Assembly: GCF_029407905.1 (NCBI RefSeq)
Contig: NC_073628.1
Span: 45,653,501-45,717,500, forward strand
DNA from: Bubalus kerabau
Lineage: Eukaryota; Chordata; Mammalia; Artiodactyla; Bovidae
Direction of reading: 5' to 3'
DNA length: 64,000 bases
The position numbers and the translations under genes are program-made. Shown piece after piece: positions 11,063-21,796 of the stretch. How positions within the stretch are numbered: the first letter of the stretch is position 1; each line of letters starts with the position of its first letter. A model generated the notes under the pieces. That model had not been told where the DNA came from, searched no databases, and worked only from the letters and a program-made list of their open reading frames with translations.

Positions 11063-12223
11063 GCAGAACATTTTATTTCAGTTTCAAATAAAAGTTCTAA
11101 AATTCCATGCCACTTAAAATCTAACAAATGCTTAGGAATTCCTGGTTTCTGTCCTTTTTGATGGCTAGGAAATGGAGAGGGAAAGGAAATTCAAATTTCT
11201 CTCACACTCTGAAGTATTAAATCTTCTACTGGTATGAATATACACCCTAAACTAACAAGTAAGCATCTGATATTATACTGGAAACAAAATGGTTTCTTTA
11301 TAAACAGGAACATTATTTTTTTCTCTAGCCACTTTATGATTTTTCCATGTGACACACCTACTCCCAAAGAGATGAAAAAGATTAAAATCCACAGTATAGA
11401 GCCTAATAACAATAAAAGGTGACTGGCCATTTTGTGTATAGCTCAATTTCGGGTACAGGGATAACTGGACTGAACTCTCTGGAGACTCATATAAAAAAAA
11501 AAAAAACGATTCATTTTTAACAAGTCATTTGCCTACTCAGTACTATAATTGCATAGCTTGTGTAGGTGTTTGTATCTTTATTTATTTATCTATCCTGTTT
11601 CCTGCTCATTTCCTACTGAAAGAAAAAAAGAATGATGGCATAAGCAAGGTGAAATTAACACAAGCAAATGAGAAGGCATGAGATCCGAGTACTGAAAGGC
11701 AAAGCTTTCCCTCTCTGTTAAAACACTCCAGACTTTTCTATCTGTATGATTGGCAGTCGGAGTAGTTCTCTGGTACCAACAAAACTTTAGCCCAGGCAGC
11801 ATACTATACTCAAAGAAGCACTGAAGTTCACCGCCTTGGTTTTTATGCTGGTTGTGTTTCTAATGAGCTCTGTGATACTGAATGAGCCACCAAATCTCTC
11901 TGAGCTATGTTCTTTATTTGTAAGCTAAGGAGGTTGAACTAGATTGCTGATTTAAATGTTGGGTTATCTCAGAAGTTAAAATTAGATGTAAACTGTTGGT
12001 AAACTGGTGAGGCTCTGGGCTCCTTTTCTTCACTTCAAACATAGGGGTTTTACTTTTATTTGTCTCATACTTCTAGAGTCTGGGACAATTTTGTTTGAAG
12101 AAAAGAAGAAAAAGTTCTCTTATTGGAGGCAGTAATGGGAAACCTACAAATATAAACTATTCAGTAATAATAAAATATCTATTATCTAAATATGAAATTA
12201 TTTTAATAAATAAGTATATTTGT
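11063..12223. other. Low-copy sequence with a MIR-like patch
   Basis: A patch at about 11860-11985 (GAGCTCTGTGATACTGAATG, TGTAAGCTAAGGAGGTTGAACT) resembles the sense MIR/tRNA-SINE tail, but too weakly for a separate call. There is an A-run near 11490-11504 and a (TTTA)n patch near 11576. No gene is supported. Confidence 0.45.
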
Positions 12224-12236
12224 TTATTAAGTTTAA

Positions 12237-12248
12237 GTAAGTGTTAGT
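12237..12248 (-). repeat. 3' tip of a Bov-tA SINE split by BovB
   Basis: GTAAGTGTTAGT is the reverse complement of the last bases of a Bov-tA (ACTAACACTT...). Its other part resumes at 13356. The SINE's own 13-bp duplication TTATTAAGTTTAA lies just left at 12224-12236 and again at 13564-13576. Confidence 0.85.
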
Positions 12249-13355
12249 TAACATCTATTTCTGCTTTATTGACTATGTCAAAGCCTTTGACTGTGTGAAT
12301 CACAATAAACTGTGGAAAATTCTGAAAGAGATGGGAATACCAGACCACCTGAACTGCCTCTTGAGAAACCTATAAACAGGTCAGGAAGCAACAGTTAGAA
12401 CTGGACATGGAACAACAGACTGGTAACAAATAGGAAAAGGAGTATGTCAAAGCTGTATATTGTCACTCTGCTTATTTAACTTATATGCAGAGTACATCAT
12501 GAGAAACGCTGGGCTGGAAGAAGCACAAGCTGGAATCAAGATTGCCAGGAGAAATATCAATAACTTCAAATATGCAGATGACACCACCATTATGGCAGAA
12601 AGTGAAGAGGAACTCAAAAGCCTCTTGATGAAAGTGAAAGTGGAGAGTGAAAAAGTTGGCTTAAAGCTCAACATTCAGAAAATTAAGATCATAGCATCCG
12701 GTCCCACCACTTCATGGGAAATAGATGGGGAAACAGTGGAAACAGTGTCAGACTTTATTTCGGGGGGCTTCAAAATCACTGCAGATGGTGACTGCAGCCA
12801 TGAAATTAAAAGACGCTTACTCCTTGGAAGGAAAGTTATGACCAACCTAGATAGCATATTCAAAAGCAGAAACATTACTTTGCCAACAAAGGTCTGTTTA
12901 GTCAAGGCTATGGTTTTTCCTGTGGTCATGTATGGATGTGAGAGTTGGACTGTGAAGAAGGCTGAGCACCAAAGAATTGATGCTTTTGAACTGTGGTGTT
13001 GGAGAAGACGCTTGAGAGTCCCTTGGACTGCAAGGAGATCCAACCAGTCCATCCTAAAGGAGATGAGTCCTGGGTGCTCATTGGAAGGACTGATGCTGAA
13101 GCTGAAACTGCAGTACTTTGGCCACCTCATGCGAAGAGTTGACTCATTGGAAAAGACTCTGATGCTGGGAGGGATTGGGGGCAGGAGGAGAAGGGGACGA
13201 CAGAGGATGAGATGGCTGGATGGCATCACCAACTTAATGGACATCAGTTTGGGTAAACTCTGGGAGTTGCTGATGGACTGGGAGGTCTGGCGTGCTGTGA
13301 TTCATGGGGTCACAAAGAGTCAGACACAACTGAGTGACGAAACTGAACTGAATTG
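12249..13355 (+). mobile_element. BovB (RTE) LINE, 5'-truncated, inside a Bov-tA
   Basis: Begins in the reverse transcriptase region (AACATCTATTTCTGCTTTAT) and ends with a degenerate CTGAA repeat tail at about 13338-13353. AAGTGTTAGT appears on both sides (12239-12248 and 13356-13365), the duplication made when BovB entered the SINE tail. The copy is close to the others here in sequence. Confidence 0.93.
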
Positions 13356-13356
13356 A
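12460..13356 (+). pseudogene. BovB ORF fragment: RT active site to C-terminus
   Basis: The longest BovB frame in the window, 298 codons without a stop. It contains LCLFNLYAEYIMRN and the reverse transcriptase catalytic box YADDTT (about residues 39-44), then the C-terminal region through CWRRRLRVPW and the basic GRRRRGRQRMRW stretch. The endonuclease and the first reverse transcriptase motifs (including the motif A aspartate, upstream in a shifted frame) are absent. The apparent start codon is an accident of the 5' break, so this is a decayed fragment and not a gene. Confidence 0.92.
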
Positions 13357-13563
13357 AGTGTTAGTCACTCAGTCATGTCCGACTCTTTGTGACCCCATGG
13401 ACAGAAGACCCCTATGGTCCTCTTTTTATGGAATTCTCAAAGCAGGAATACCGGAACGGGGGTTCCCATTCACTTCTACAGGGGATCTTCCCAAACCAGG
13501 AATGGAACTCCCATCTCTTGTGTGGCAGGCAGGTTCTTTCCATTTGAGCCACCAAGGAAGTCC
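13356..13563 (-). repeat. Bov-tA SINE, main part
   Basis: Minus-strand body and tRNA head (ending CCACCAAGGAAGTCC). Together with 12237-12248 it forms one SINE flanked by TTATTAAGTTTAA at 12224-12236 and 13564-13576. It is therefore older than the BovB that splits it. Confidence 0.94.
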
Positions 13564-13576
13564 TTATTAAGTTTAA

Positions 13577-14138
13577 TTTAATTTACTTTAATATGTCAAT
13601 AAAAGCTTAATAAATACAAACCAGCTAAAATTACAGCATCAACCATTTGGGGGTGCTGTTGAGCAGTAAGTTTTAAGCTGCGCTGTAAGTGTGCAAAGTT
13701 AGGTTCAGAAAAACATGTTTCTACATAACTTCCTAAAATAGCCAAAATGATGAGTTGCGGACTGCTCAAAATTTAAGATTGTGGAATATAGGTTAAACTT
13801 CTAATCTTCAACAGTTTGGGGTCTTTTCTATACCAAGGTAACACATTTTAAATATACTTTAGTCTAACTAAATGATAATGTTATATTGACATTAACTGTC
13901 TTGTAACAAATCCATGTTTATTATTTTCAAAAAGGGTCTCCCTTATCTGGAGGAACTTCACTGTTCCTCATGTTTTGTGGGAATAACTGTAGGCTGGGAA
14001 TCAAGCTGCTATGATTCTGAATTTGGGTCCCTAAACTAACTTTGGCGTCAAACACTGGCATTCACCCTCCAAGCAATTATCCTATATTTCTGTATATTGT
14101 CACTTTTTTTTGTCACAGTGTAACAATATAAACAATAT
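13577..14138. other. Low-copy sequence, nothing recognised
   Basis: AT-rich, with a T8 run near 14104. No gene or nameable repeat. Confidence 0.5.
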
Positions 14139-14292
14139 AAATGAAGGGATGGAACCAAAGCAAAAACAACACCCAGTTGTGGATGTGACTGGTGATGGAA
14201 GTAAAGTGTGATGCTATAAAGAACAATACTGCATAGGAACCTGGAATGTTAGGTCCATGAACCAAGGCAAATTGGAAGTGGTCAAATAGAAG

Positions 14293-15030
14293 ATGGCAAG
14301 AGTGAACATTGACATTTTAGGAATCAGTGAACTAAAATGCACTAGAATGCATGAATTTAATTCAGATGACCATTATATCTACTACTGTGGGCAAAAATAC
14401 ATCAGAAGAAATGGAATAGCCATGATAGTCAATAAAAGTTTCCAAAATGCAGTACTTGAGTGCAATCTCAAACACAACAGAATGATCTCTGTTTGTTTTG
14501 AAGGTAAACCATTCAATTTGACAGTAATCCAAGTCTATGCCCCAACCACTAATGCTGAAGAAGCTGAAATTGAACAGTTCTATGAAGACCTACAAGACCT
14601 TTTAGAACTAGCACCCAAAAAAAATGTCCTTTTCATTATAGGGGACTGGAATGCAAAAGTAGGAAGCCAAGAAATACCTGGAGTAACAGGGAAATTTGGC
14701 CTTGGAGCACAGAATGAAGCAGGGCAAAGGCTAACAGAGTTTTGCCAAGAGAATGCACTGGTCATAGCAAACACCCTCTTCCAACAACACAACAGAAGAC
14801 TCTACAAATGGGCAACACTTGGTCAATACAAAAATCAGATTGATTATATTCTTTGCAGCCAAAGATGGAGGAGTTCTATACAGTCAGCAAAACCAAGTCT
14901 GGGAGCTGACTGTGGCTCACATCATGAACCCCTTATTGCCAAATTCAGATTTAAATTGAAGAAAGTAGGGAAAACCACTGGACAATTCAGGTATGACCGA
15001 AATCAAATCCCTTATGATTATACAGTGTGA
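14293..15030 (+). pseudogene. BovB endonuclease domain (APE-like), inactivated
   Basis: This 245-codon frame covers the apurinic/apyrimidinic-type endonuclease that nicks target DNA in RTE LINEs. Visible motifs: the catalytic glutamate in ILGISELKC (about residue 13), IQVYAPTT, FIIGDWNAKVG with the D/N pair near 118-120, and NQIDYILCSQRW. The terminal catalytic motif, normally S-D-H, reads S-H-H (ADCGSHHEPL, near residue 209), which should abolish activity. The preceding GTWNVRSMNQGK at 14237-14272 belongs to the same domain but is cut off by a TAG at 14287. The frame ends in a TGA where the family continues. Confidence 0.92.
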
Positions 15031-15204
15031 GTGATAAATAGATTCAAGGGATTAGATCTGAGAAACAGAGTGCCTGAAGAACTATGGGCAGAGATACAAG
15101 ACACTGTACAGGAAGCAGTGATCAAGACCATTCCCAAGAAAAAGAACACAAATGGCAAAATGGCTATCTGAGGAGGCCTTACAAACAACTGAGAAAAGAA
15201 GCAA

Positions 15205-15564
15205 GTGAAAGGCAAAGGAGAAAAGGAAAGATATACCCATTTGAATGCAGAGTTCCAAACAATAGCACAGAGAGATAAGAAAGCCTTCCTAAGTGATCAG
15301 TGTAAAGAGAGAGAGGAAAACAACAGAATGGGAAAAACTAGAGATATCTTCAAGAAAATTAGTGAGACCAAGGGAATATTTCATGCAAAGATGGGCACAA
15401 TAAAGGACAAAAATAGTATGGACATAACAGAAGCAGAAGATATTAAGAAGAGGTGGCAAGAATACACAAAAGAACTATACATTAAAGATCTTAATGACCC
15501 AGATAACAATGATGGTGTGATCACTCACCTAGAGCCAAACATCCTGGAATGCGAAGTCAAGTAG
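15205..15564 (+). pseudogene. BovB linker between endonuclease and RT
   Basis: A 119-codon frame, lysine- and glutamate-rich, from the region between the two enzyme domains (RMGKTRDIFKKISETKGIFH, then DITEAEDIKKRWQEYTKELY). It stops at a TAG (15562-15564) where the family has a tryptophan codon; conserved sequence continues directly beyond (AIGRGTTMNKASGGDGISSE), so this is a point nonsense mutation. Confidence 0.88.
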
Positions 15565-15918
15565 GCCATAGGAAGAGGCACCACTATGAACAAAGCTAGT
15601 GGAGGTGATGGAATTTCATCTGAGCTATTTCAAATCCTAAAAGATGATGCTGTGAAAGTGCTGCACTCAAAATGCCAGCTAACTTGGAAAACTCAGCAGT
15701 GGCCACAGGACTGGAAAAGGTCAGGTTTCATTCCAATCCCAAAGAAATGAAATGCCAAGGAATGTTCAAACTACCACAAAATTGCACTCATCTCACATGC
15801 TAGCAAAGTAATGTTCAAAATTCTCCAAGTGAGGCTTCAATAATACATGACCGAGAACTTCCAGAATTCAAGCTGGTTTTAGAAAAGGCAGAGGAGCTAG
15901 GGATCCAATTGCCAACAT

Positions 15919-16332
15919 GTGATGGATCATGGAAAAAGCAAGAGATTCCAGAAAAACATCCATTTCTGCTTTAGTGACTATGCCAAAGCCTTTGACTGTG
16001 TGGATTACAGTAAACCATGGAAAATTCTGAAAGAGATGGGAATACCAGACCACCTGATCTGCCTCTTGAGGAATTTGTATGCAGGGCAGGAAGCAACAGT
16101 TAGAACTGGACATGGAACAACAGACTCGTTCCAAATAGGAAAAGTAGTCCATCAAGGCTGTATATTGTCACCCTGCTTATTTAACTTATATCCAGAGTAC
16201 ATCATGAGAAACGCTGGACTGGAAGAAGCACAAGCTAGAATCCAGATTGCCGGGAGAAATATCAATAACCTCAGATATGCAGATGACACCACCCTTATGG
16301 CAGAAAGTGAAGAGGAACTAAAAGCCTCTTGA
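15919..16332 (+). pseudogene. BovB reverse transcriptase core, broken
   Basis: A 137-codon frame with RT motif A in FCFSDYAKAFDCVDY, a middle stretch with GIPDHLICLLRNLYAGQEAT, the GKVVHQGCILSPCLFN block, and the catalytic YADD box (codons at 16276-16287). A frameshift near 16325 moves the C-terminal region to the next frame (16329-16844), and a further shift near 16750 moves it again. Several stops also interrupt the region 15750-15900 upstream. Confidence 0.92.
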
Positions 16333-17031
16333 TGAAAGTGAAAGTGGAGAGTGAAAAAGTTGGCTTAAAGCTCAACATTCAGAAAATGAAGATCATGGCA
16401 TCTGGTCCCATCACTTCATGGCAAATAGATGGGGAAACAGTGGAAACAGTGTCAGACTTTATTTTTCTGGGCTCCAAAATCACAGCAGATGGTGACTGCA
16501 GCCATGAAATTAAAAGACACTTACTCCTTGGAAGGAAAGTGATGACCCACCTAGATAGCATATTCAAAAGCAGAGACATTACTTTGCCAACAAAGGTTCA
16601 TCTAGTCAAGGCTATGGTTTTTCCTTTGGTCATGTATGGGTGTGAGAGTTGGACTGTGAAGAAGGCTGAGCACCAAAGAATTGATGCTTTTGAACTGTGG
16701 TGTTGGAGAAGACTCTTGAGAGTCCCTTGGACTGCAAGGAGATCCAACCAGTATTCTGAAGGAGATCGGCCCTGGGATTTCTTTGGAAGGAATGAGGCTA
16801 AAGCTGAAACTCCAGTTCTTTGGCCACTTCATGCGAAGGGTTGACTCATTGGAAAAGACTCTGATGCTGGGAGGGATTTGGGGCAGGAGGAGAAGGGGAC
16901 GACAGAGGATGAGATGGCTGGATGGCATCACTGACTCGATGGACGTGAGTCTGGGTGAACTCCGGAAGTTGGTGATGGACAGGGAGGCCTGGTGTGCTGC
17001 GATTCATGGGGTCGCAAAGAGTCGGACATGA
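16329..17031 (+). pseudogene. BovB C-terminal region in two frames
   Basis: The region behind the RT domain is readable as KVKVESEKVGLKLNIQ through TARRSNQ in one frame (to 16844), then from about 16783 in another (SLEKTLMLGG, RRRRGRQRMRWLDG, ending HGVAKSRT). A missing stretch at GATCCAACCAGTATTCTGAAGG (16741-16762; CCATTCTG expected) explains the shift. Confidence 0.88.
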
Positions 17032-17062
17032 CTAAGCGACTGAACTGAACTGAACTGAACTG

Positions 17063-18045
17063 ACTTGCCTGCTGAGAAATCTGTATTCAAGTCAAGAAGC
17101 AACAGTGATAACCAGACATGGAACAACAGACTGGTTCCAAATAGGGAAGGGAGTAGGTCAAGGTTATATATTGCCACCCTTTTTATTTAACTTATACTCA
17201 GAGTATAGCATGTGAAATCCCAGGCTGGATGAAGCAGAAACTAGAATCAAGATTGCCTGGAGAAATACCAATAACCTGAAATACGCAGATGATACCACCC
17301 TTATGGCAGAAAGCAAAGAAGAGCTAAAGAGCCTCTTGATGAAAGTGAAAGAGGAGAGTGAAAAAGCTGGCTTGAAATTTAACATTCAGAAAACTAAGAT
17401 GGTGGCAGCTGGTCCCATCACTTCATGGCAAATAGATGGGGAAACAGTGGAAACAGTGACAGACTTTATGTTTTTGGGCTCCAAAATCACTGCCGATGGT
17501 GACTGCAGCCATGAAATTAAAAGACACTTGCTTCTTGAAAGAAAACCTATGATCACCTGGATAGCATATTAAAAAGCAGAGAAATTACTTTGCCAACAAA
17601 GGTCCATTTAGTCAAAGCTATGGTTTTCCCAGTAGTCATGTATGGATGTGAGTTGGAGTATAAAAACAGCTGAGCCCTGAGGAATTCATGCTTTTGAAGT
17701 GAAGTGTTGGAGCTGACTCCTGAGAGCCCCTTGGACTGCAAAGAGATGGAACCAGTCAATCCTAAAGGAAATCAGTCCTGAATACTCATTGGAAGGATGC
17801 TAAAGCTGAAACTCCAGTATTTTGGCCACCTGATGCAAAGAGCTGACTCATTGGAAAAGACCCTGATGCTGTGAAAAATGGAAGGCGGGAGAAGGGGACA
17901 AGAGAGGATCAGATGGTTGGATGACTTCATCTATTCATTTGACATGAGTTTGAGCAAGCTTCTGGAGTTGGTGATGGACAGGGAAGCCTGGCATGCTACA
18001 GTCCATGAGGTCACAAAAAGTCAGTACTGAGTGACTGAACTGAAC
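17063..18045 (+). mobile_element. BovB LINE, second sense copy, 5'-truncated and more diverged
   Basis: Begins abruptly in the reverse transcriptase region (GAGAAATCTGTATTCAAGTC) and ends near GTGACTGAACTGAACC. It includes the YADD box (KYADDTTLMAESKEEL; frame open at 17303-17572) but has several indels, for example near 17550, 17650 and 17810. Higher divergence than the copy immediately upstream suggests it is older. Confidence 0.92.
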
Positions 18046-18175
18046 CAAACCATATAAATATGGTAAGTTAGAACAACTATAATAATGTGAAAGCAAATGT
18101 CCAAACTATTGACATTGTGACTATATACAAAAAAGACCTATAAGTCCTCTACATACAAAAAGACCACTAAAAGCA
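18046..18175. other. Short low-copy spacer between BovB copies
   Basis: About 130 bases of AT-rich DNA separating the sense pair from the antisense pair. Its AAAAAGACC motif occurs twice (near 18132 and 18157). Confidence 0.6.
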
Positions 18176-19268
18176 TCAGATCAGATCAGATCAGATCAGT
18201 CGCTCAGTCGTGTCCGACTCTGCGACCCCATGAATTGCAGCACGCCAGGCCTCCCTGTCCATCACCAACTCCCGGAGTTCACCCAGACTCACGTCCATCG
18301 AGTCAGTGATGCCATCCAGCCATCTCATCCTCTGTCGTCCCCTTCTCCTCCTGCCCCCAATCCCTCCCAGCATCAGAGTCTTTTCCAATGACTCAACTCT
18401 TCGCATGAGGTGGCCAAAGTACTGCAGTTTCAGCTTTAGCCTCATTCCTTCCAAAGAAATCCCAGGGCTGATCTCCTTCAGAATGGACTGGTTGGATCTC
18501 CTTGTAGTCCAAGGGACTCTCAAGAGTCTTCTACAACACCATAGTTCAAAAGCATCAATTCTTCAGCGCTCAGCCTTCTTCACAGTCCAAGTCTCACAGC
18601 CATACATGACCAAAGGAAAAACCATAGCCTTGACTAGATGAACCTTTGTTGGCAAAGTAATACCTCTGCTTTTGAATATGCTATCTAGGTTGGTCATAAC
18701 TTTCCTTCCAAGGAGTAAGTGTCTTTTAATTTCATGGCTGCAGTCACCATCTGCAGTGATTTTGGAGCCCAGAAAAATAAAGTCTGACACTGTTTCCACT
18801 GTTTCCCCATCTATTTGCCAGGAAGTGATGGGACCGGATGCCATGATCTTCGTTTTCTGAATGTTGAGCTTTAAGCCAATTTTTTCACTCTCCTCTTTCA
18901 CTTTCATCAAGAGGCTTTTGAGTTCCTCTCCACTTTCTGCCATAAGGGTGGTGTCATCTGCATATCTGAGGTTATTGATATTTCTCCCAGCAATCTTGAT
19001 TCCAGCTTGTGTTTCTTCCAGTTCAGCATTTCTCATGATGTACTCTGCATATAAGTTAAATAAACAGGGTGACAATATACAGCCTTGACAAACTCCTTTT
19101 CCTATCTGGAACCAGTCTGTTGTTCCATGTCCAGTTCTAACTGTTGCTTCCTGACCTGCATACAAATTTCTCAAGAGGCAGATCAGGTGGTCTGGTATTC
19201 CCATCTCTTTCAGAATTTTCCACAGTTTATTGTGATCCAGACAGTCAAAGGCTTTGGCATAGTACCCC
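18176..19268 (-). mobile_element. BovB LINE, antisense copy, low divergence
   Basis: Starts at the left with its 3' tail (ATCAG)n at 18176-18199 and runs to a 5' truncation inside the RT region near 19268. It is very similar to 16000-17060 in inverted orientation. No clear target-site duplication. Confidence 0.95.
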
Positions 19269-19270
19269 AT
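18563..19270 (-). pseudogene. BovB reverse transcriptase core to C-terminal region
   Basis: A 235-codon frame that starts close to motif A (YAKAFDCLDHNKLWKIL), then has WFQIGKGVCQGCILSPCLFN and the catalytic YADDTTLMAES box, then the region through GCETWTVKKAER. A TGA stop separates it from the remaining C-terminus, which stays open as a 110-codon frame at 18191-18523 (RRRRGRQRMRW). It is 5'-truncated, so the endonuclease is missing. Confidence 0.92.
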
Positions 19271-19276
19271 TGCTAA

Positions 19277-19292
19277 TATCTATCTATCTATC
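19277..19292. repeat. (TATC)n simple repeat
   Basis: About four TATC units sit at the boundary between two antisense BovB copies. Confidence 0.75.
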
Positions 19293-19935
19293 AGTCAGTT
19301 CAGTTGCTCAGTTGTGTCCGACTCTTTGTGACCCCATGGGCTGCAGTACAACAGGCCTCCCTGTCCATCACCAACTCCTGGAGTGTACCCAAACCCATGT
19401 CCATTGAGTTGGTGATGCCATCCAACCATCTCATCCTCTGTTGTCCCCTTCTCCTCCTGCCCCCAATACTTCCCAGTATTAGGGTCTTTTCCAATGAGTC
19501 AACTCTTCACATCAGGTGGCCAAAGTATTGGAGTTTCAGCTTCAGCATCAGTCCTTCCAATGAATACCCAGGACTGGTCTCCTTTAGGATGGACTAGTTG
19601 GATCCCCTTACAGTCTAAGGGACTCCCAAGAGTCTTCTCCAACACCACAGTTCAAAAGCATCAATTCTTCGGCACTCAGCTTTCCTTATAGTCCAACTTT
19701 CACATCCATACATGACCACTGGAAAAAACATAGCCTTGACTAGACAGACCTTTGTTGGCAAAATGATGTCTCTGCTTTTTAATATGCTGTCTAGGTTGGT
19801 CATAACTTTTCTTCCAAGGAGTAAGTGTCTTTTAATTTCCTGGCTGCAATCACCATCTGCACTGTTTTTGGAGCCCAGAAAAATAAAGTCAGCCACTGTT
19901 TCTACTGTTTCCCCATCTATTTGCCATGAAGTGAT
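19293..19935 (-). mobile_element. BovB LINE, second antisense copy, 5'-truncated
   Basis: The 3' end lies at left (CAGTTCAGTTGCTCAGTTGT); the element runs to a truncation near ATTTGCCATGAAGTGAT. Minus-strand frames at 19615-19896 and 19300-19494 preserve DFIFLGSK, GCESWTIRKAE and RRRRGQQRMRW. It is somewhat more diverged than its left neighbour. Confidence 0.94.
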
Positions 19936-20800
19936 ATCAACCTCAAATTGGTCTTCTCTAATTAGAATAATACATCATTTCCTGATAAAATTTTCACCAA
20001 AAAATGTTAATCTATAATCCTTAGTGTTGGAAACATTCATATAGTTCAACATTTTACTTAATCCTTTCCATAACATCTCTGACAGATTGTAGCTAAATTC
20101 AGCACAGACAATTCCAGCTTATAGGAAGAATCTTCTGGTGTTTAACAGATCAATTAAAAACAAAAACAAAGAACCAAGAACACCAAAGAAACAAAGAATA
20201 TTTGATAAAATGCTCTACCTTGGATCTGAGTTGTACCATCTTAAGATACATACTGAGCTTTACCTGTTGACCCCATTATCCACATGCCAGTCCTTTAAAT
20301 GTTTGATGGAGTTAACATATTCCCAGGGCTGCCTACATGGGCATACAATCTAGGAGCATGGCTTAGAATGGCAACATGCTTGGTTTAATCCTCTGATGTC
20401 ACTGTCCTGACAGGCTTAATGATTTCTGAACACTGATCCCACAACTTTATTTTCCAGTGGGTCTTGCAAATTATATAGCCAATTCTGTATGTTTTCTCAA
20501 ATCATGTATTCTGAAACTCAATAACCCCAGTGCCTATATTCACAATGACTTACATGAAATAGCTTGTGTTTGTCTGTCTATGACCATGTAAAGTAATGAT
20601 GCCCAGAAAAAGCACAGTGTCCCAGGTATGGTCTGATCACTGAGAAAATAGAAGTATAATTCTGTTGTATGGTGCATATCCAGTGGGTCTCCCTTTTTCC
20701 CTTCACTGGAGTGCAAAGCCCAGTCTCTACACTTCTCTGCCCTGCTCTATGGTCTAGGCCCAAGAAGGCTGACCCCTAAAGGGGGCAGTGGTAGGTGTCC
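19936..20800. other. Low-copy sequence, nothing recognised
   Basis: No nameable repeat or gene. Frames are short and unrelated to known families as far as I can tell. Confidence 0.5.
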
Positions 20801-21150
20801 CTTTTTGCCTGGCTTTTAGTTGAGTTTGGCTAATGGGAGGCAATAGGGGAGGGGGGGTAGAAGAGAGTTTAGCATGTTTTTCTGTCCTCCCTTCCCATTT
20901 CAGAGTCGCATCTCTGAGAGAAGCAGCATTCCTTCCTGAGTAGACTTCCCATTGGTGGCCCTTCTTCTACAGCTTCCTATCTCCCTGGACTCGTATTACT
21001 AGTTCTCTCTCCTTGATCACAGTTCTAGTGGGCAGTATTGGTCTCCTGTTGCTGCTGGTCCCCAGCCTTAATCACACATCAGTATGGAGTCCTTTCATTA
21101 AAGTACTTTCTTTTTCTTTTGAACCTTATGGGGTAAGTTCTCCCAAGACC
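20801..21150. repeat. Possible old interspersed repeat, family not fixed
   Basis: CTTTTAGTTGAGTTTGGCTAA and the following TGGGAGGCAATAGGGG, then TCCTGTTGCTGCTGGTCCCC, resemble an ancient mammalian repeat I have seen but cannot name with confidence. No gene-like structure. Confidence 0.35.
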
Positions 21151-21379
21151 CTAAATGATAAACCTTATGGCAGGAGAAGACTATGCATCAATTAATGCAA
21201 CCAGTTCGCATTTTTTTTTTTTTTTGAAAATTTCTCTGGAAGGCTGAAGTTGACTTTCTTTGATTCACCCAATAACTGATCTGTCTTCTTCCATTTTTTC
21301 AATCACTGTCTGCAGACTGATAATACTCAAACCTCTAGCCTTAGAACAGACTGCTTCCAGAATTCACTCATTTAAACAA

Positions 21380-21670
21380 ATGTGAAGAAACAGTTATCAT
21401 ATGTCAAAGATTCTTCCAAAAGCTGGGGATATAGTAATGACCAAGCACATAAAATACACTCATCCTAATGGAGCTTATATTCTTTCGAAGAGTGACAGAT
21501 AATAAACCAGAGGACTCTGAGGGGCTAAGTGATATTACTGACACAATTTAGAACCATTCGGGCTGCTGTATTGAGAACAGACTGCCAAAGCCAGGGGCAG
21601 AAGCAGGAAGGACAGTTAGAAAAATCCTGGGTGAAAGATCAGGCAGCTCAGACCATGGTAAGGGCAGCAG
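21380..21670 (-). repeat. L2 LINE 3' region
   Basis: In reverse complement this is L2: AGCTGGGGATATAGTAATGA, CTAATGGAGCTTATATTCTT and GACAGATAATAAACCAG follow the antisense L2 order, then GGCTGCTGTATTGAGAACAG comes from further inside the element. Two or more L2 blocks appear to be joined by a deletion. Confidence 0.7.
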
Positions 21671-21796
21671 GATCACTAAGGCTAATCCTAGACCTCAGTA
21701 CCGCTCTCCCTGCCTCTCTTGCCTTGTTCCACTGAATCCTAAAGTAGGATCCATATGCCATCTGCAAGTCACTTATTCACTTCACACAAGGTATGA

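Larger units (their letters stand above)
14139..17062 (+). mobile_element. BovB (RTE) LINE, nearly full length
   Basis: About 2.9 kb of a roughly 3.2-kb family. It covers the end of the 5' region, the APE-type endonuclease, the linker, the reverse transcriptase and the C-terminal region, with a (CTGAA)n tail at about 17038-17062. Several stops and frameshifts break the single large ORF, so it is not autonomous. A second BovB follows with no gap at the 3' side. I could not find a target-site duplication. Confidence 0.95.

Noticed and set aside
10802..11161. 119-codon frame as a small protein gene
   Set aside because: Its start is a Bov-tA SINE in antisense and its middle is a CA repeat.
12460..13356. 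298-codon frame as a possible host gene
   Set aside because: It is the BovB reverse transcriptase and C-terminal region with the YADD box, inside a 5'-truncated LINE that interrupts a SINE.
14066..14112. CTGTATATTGTCAC left of the near-full-length BovB as a remnant of an older BovB
   Set aside because: Only 14 bases match the BovB RT region and the flanking bases do not; chance is more likely.
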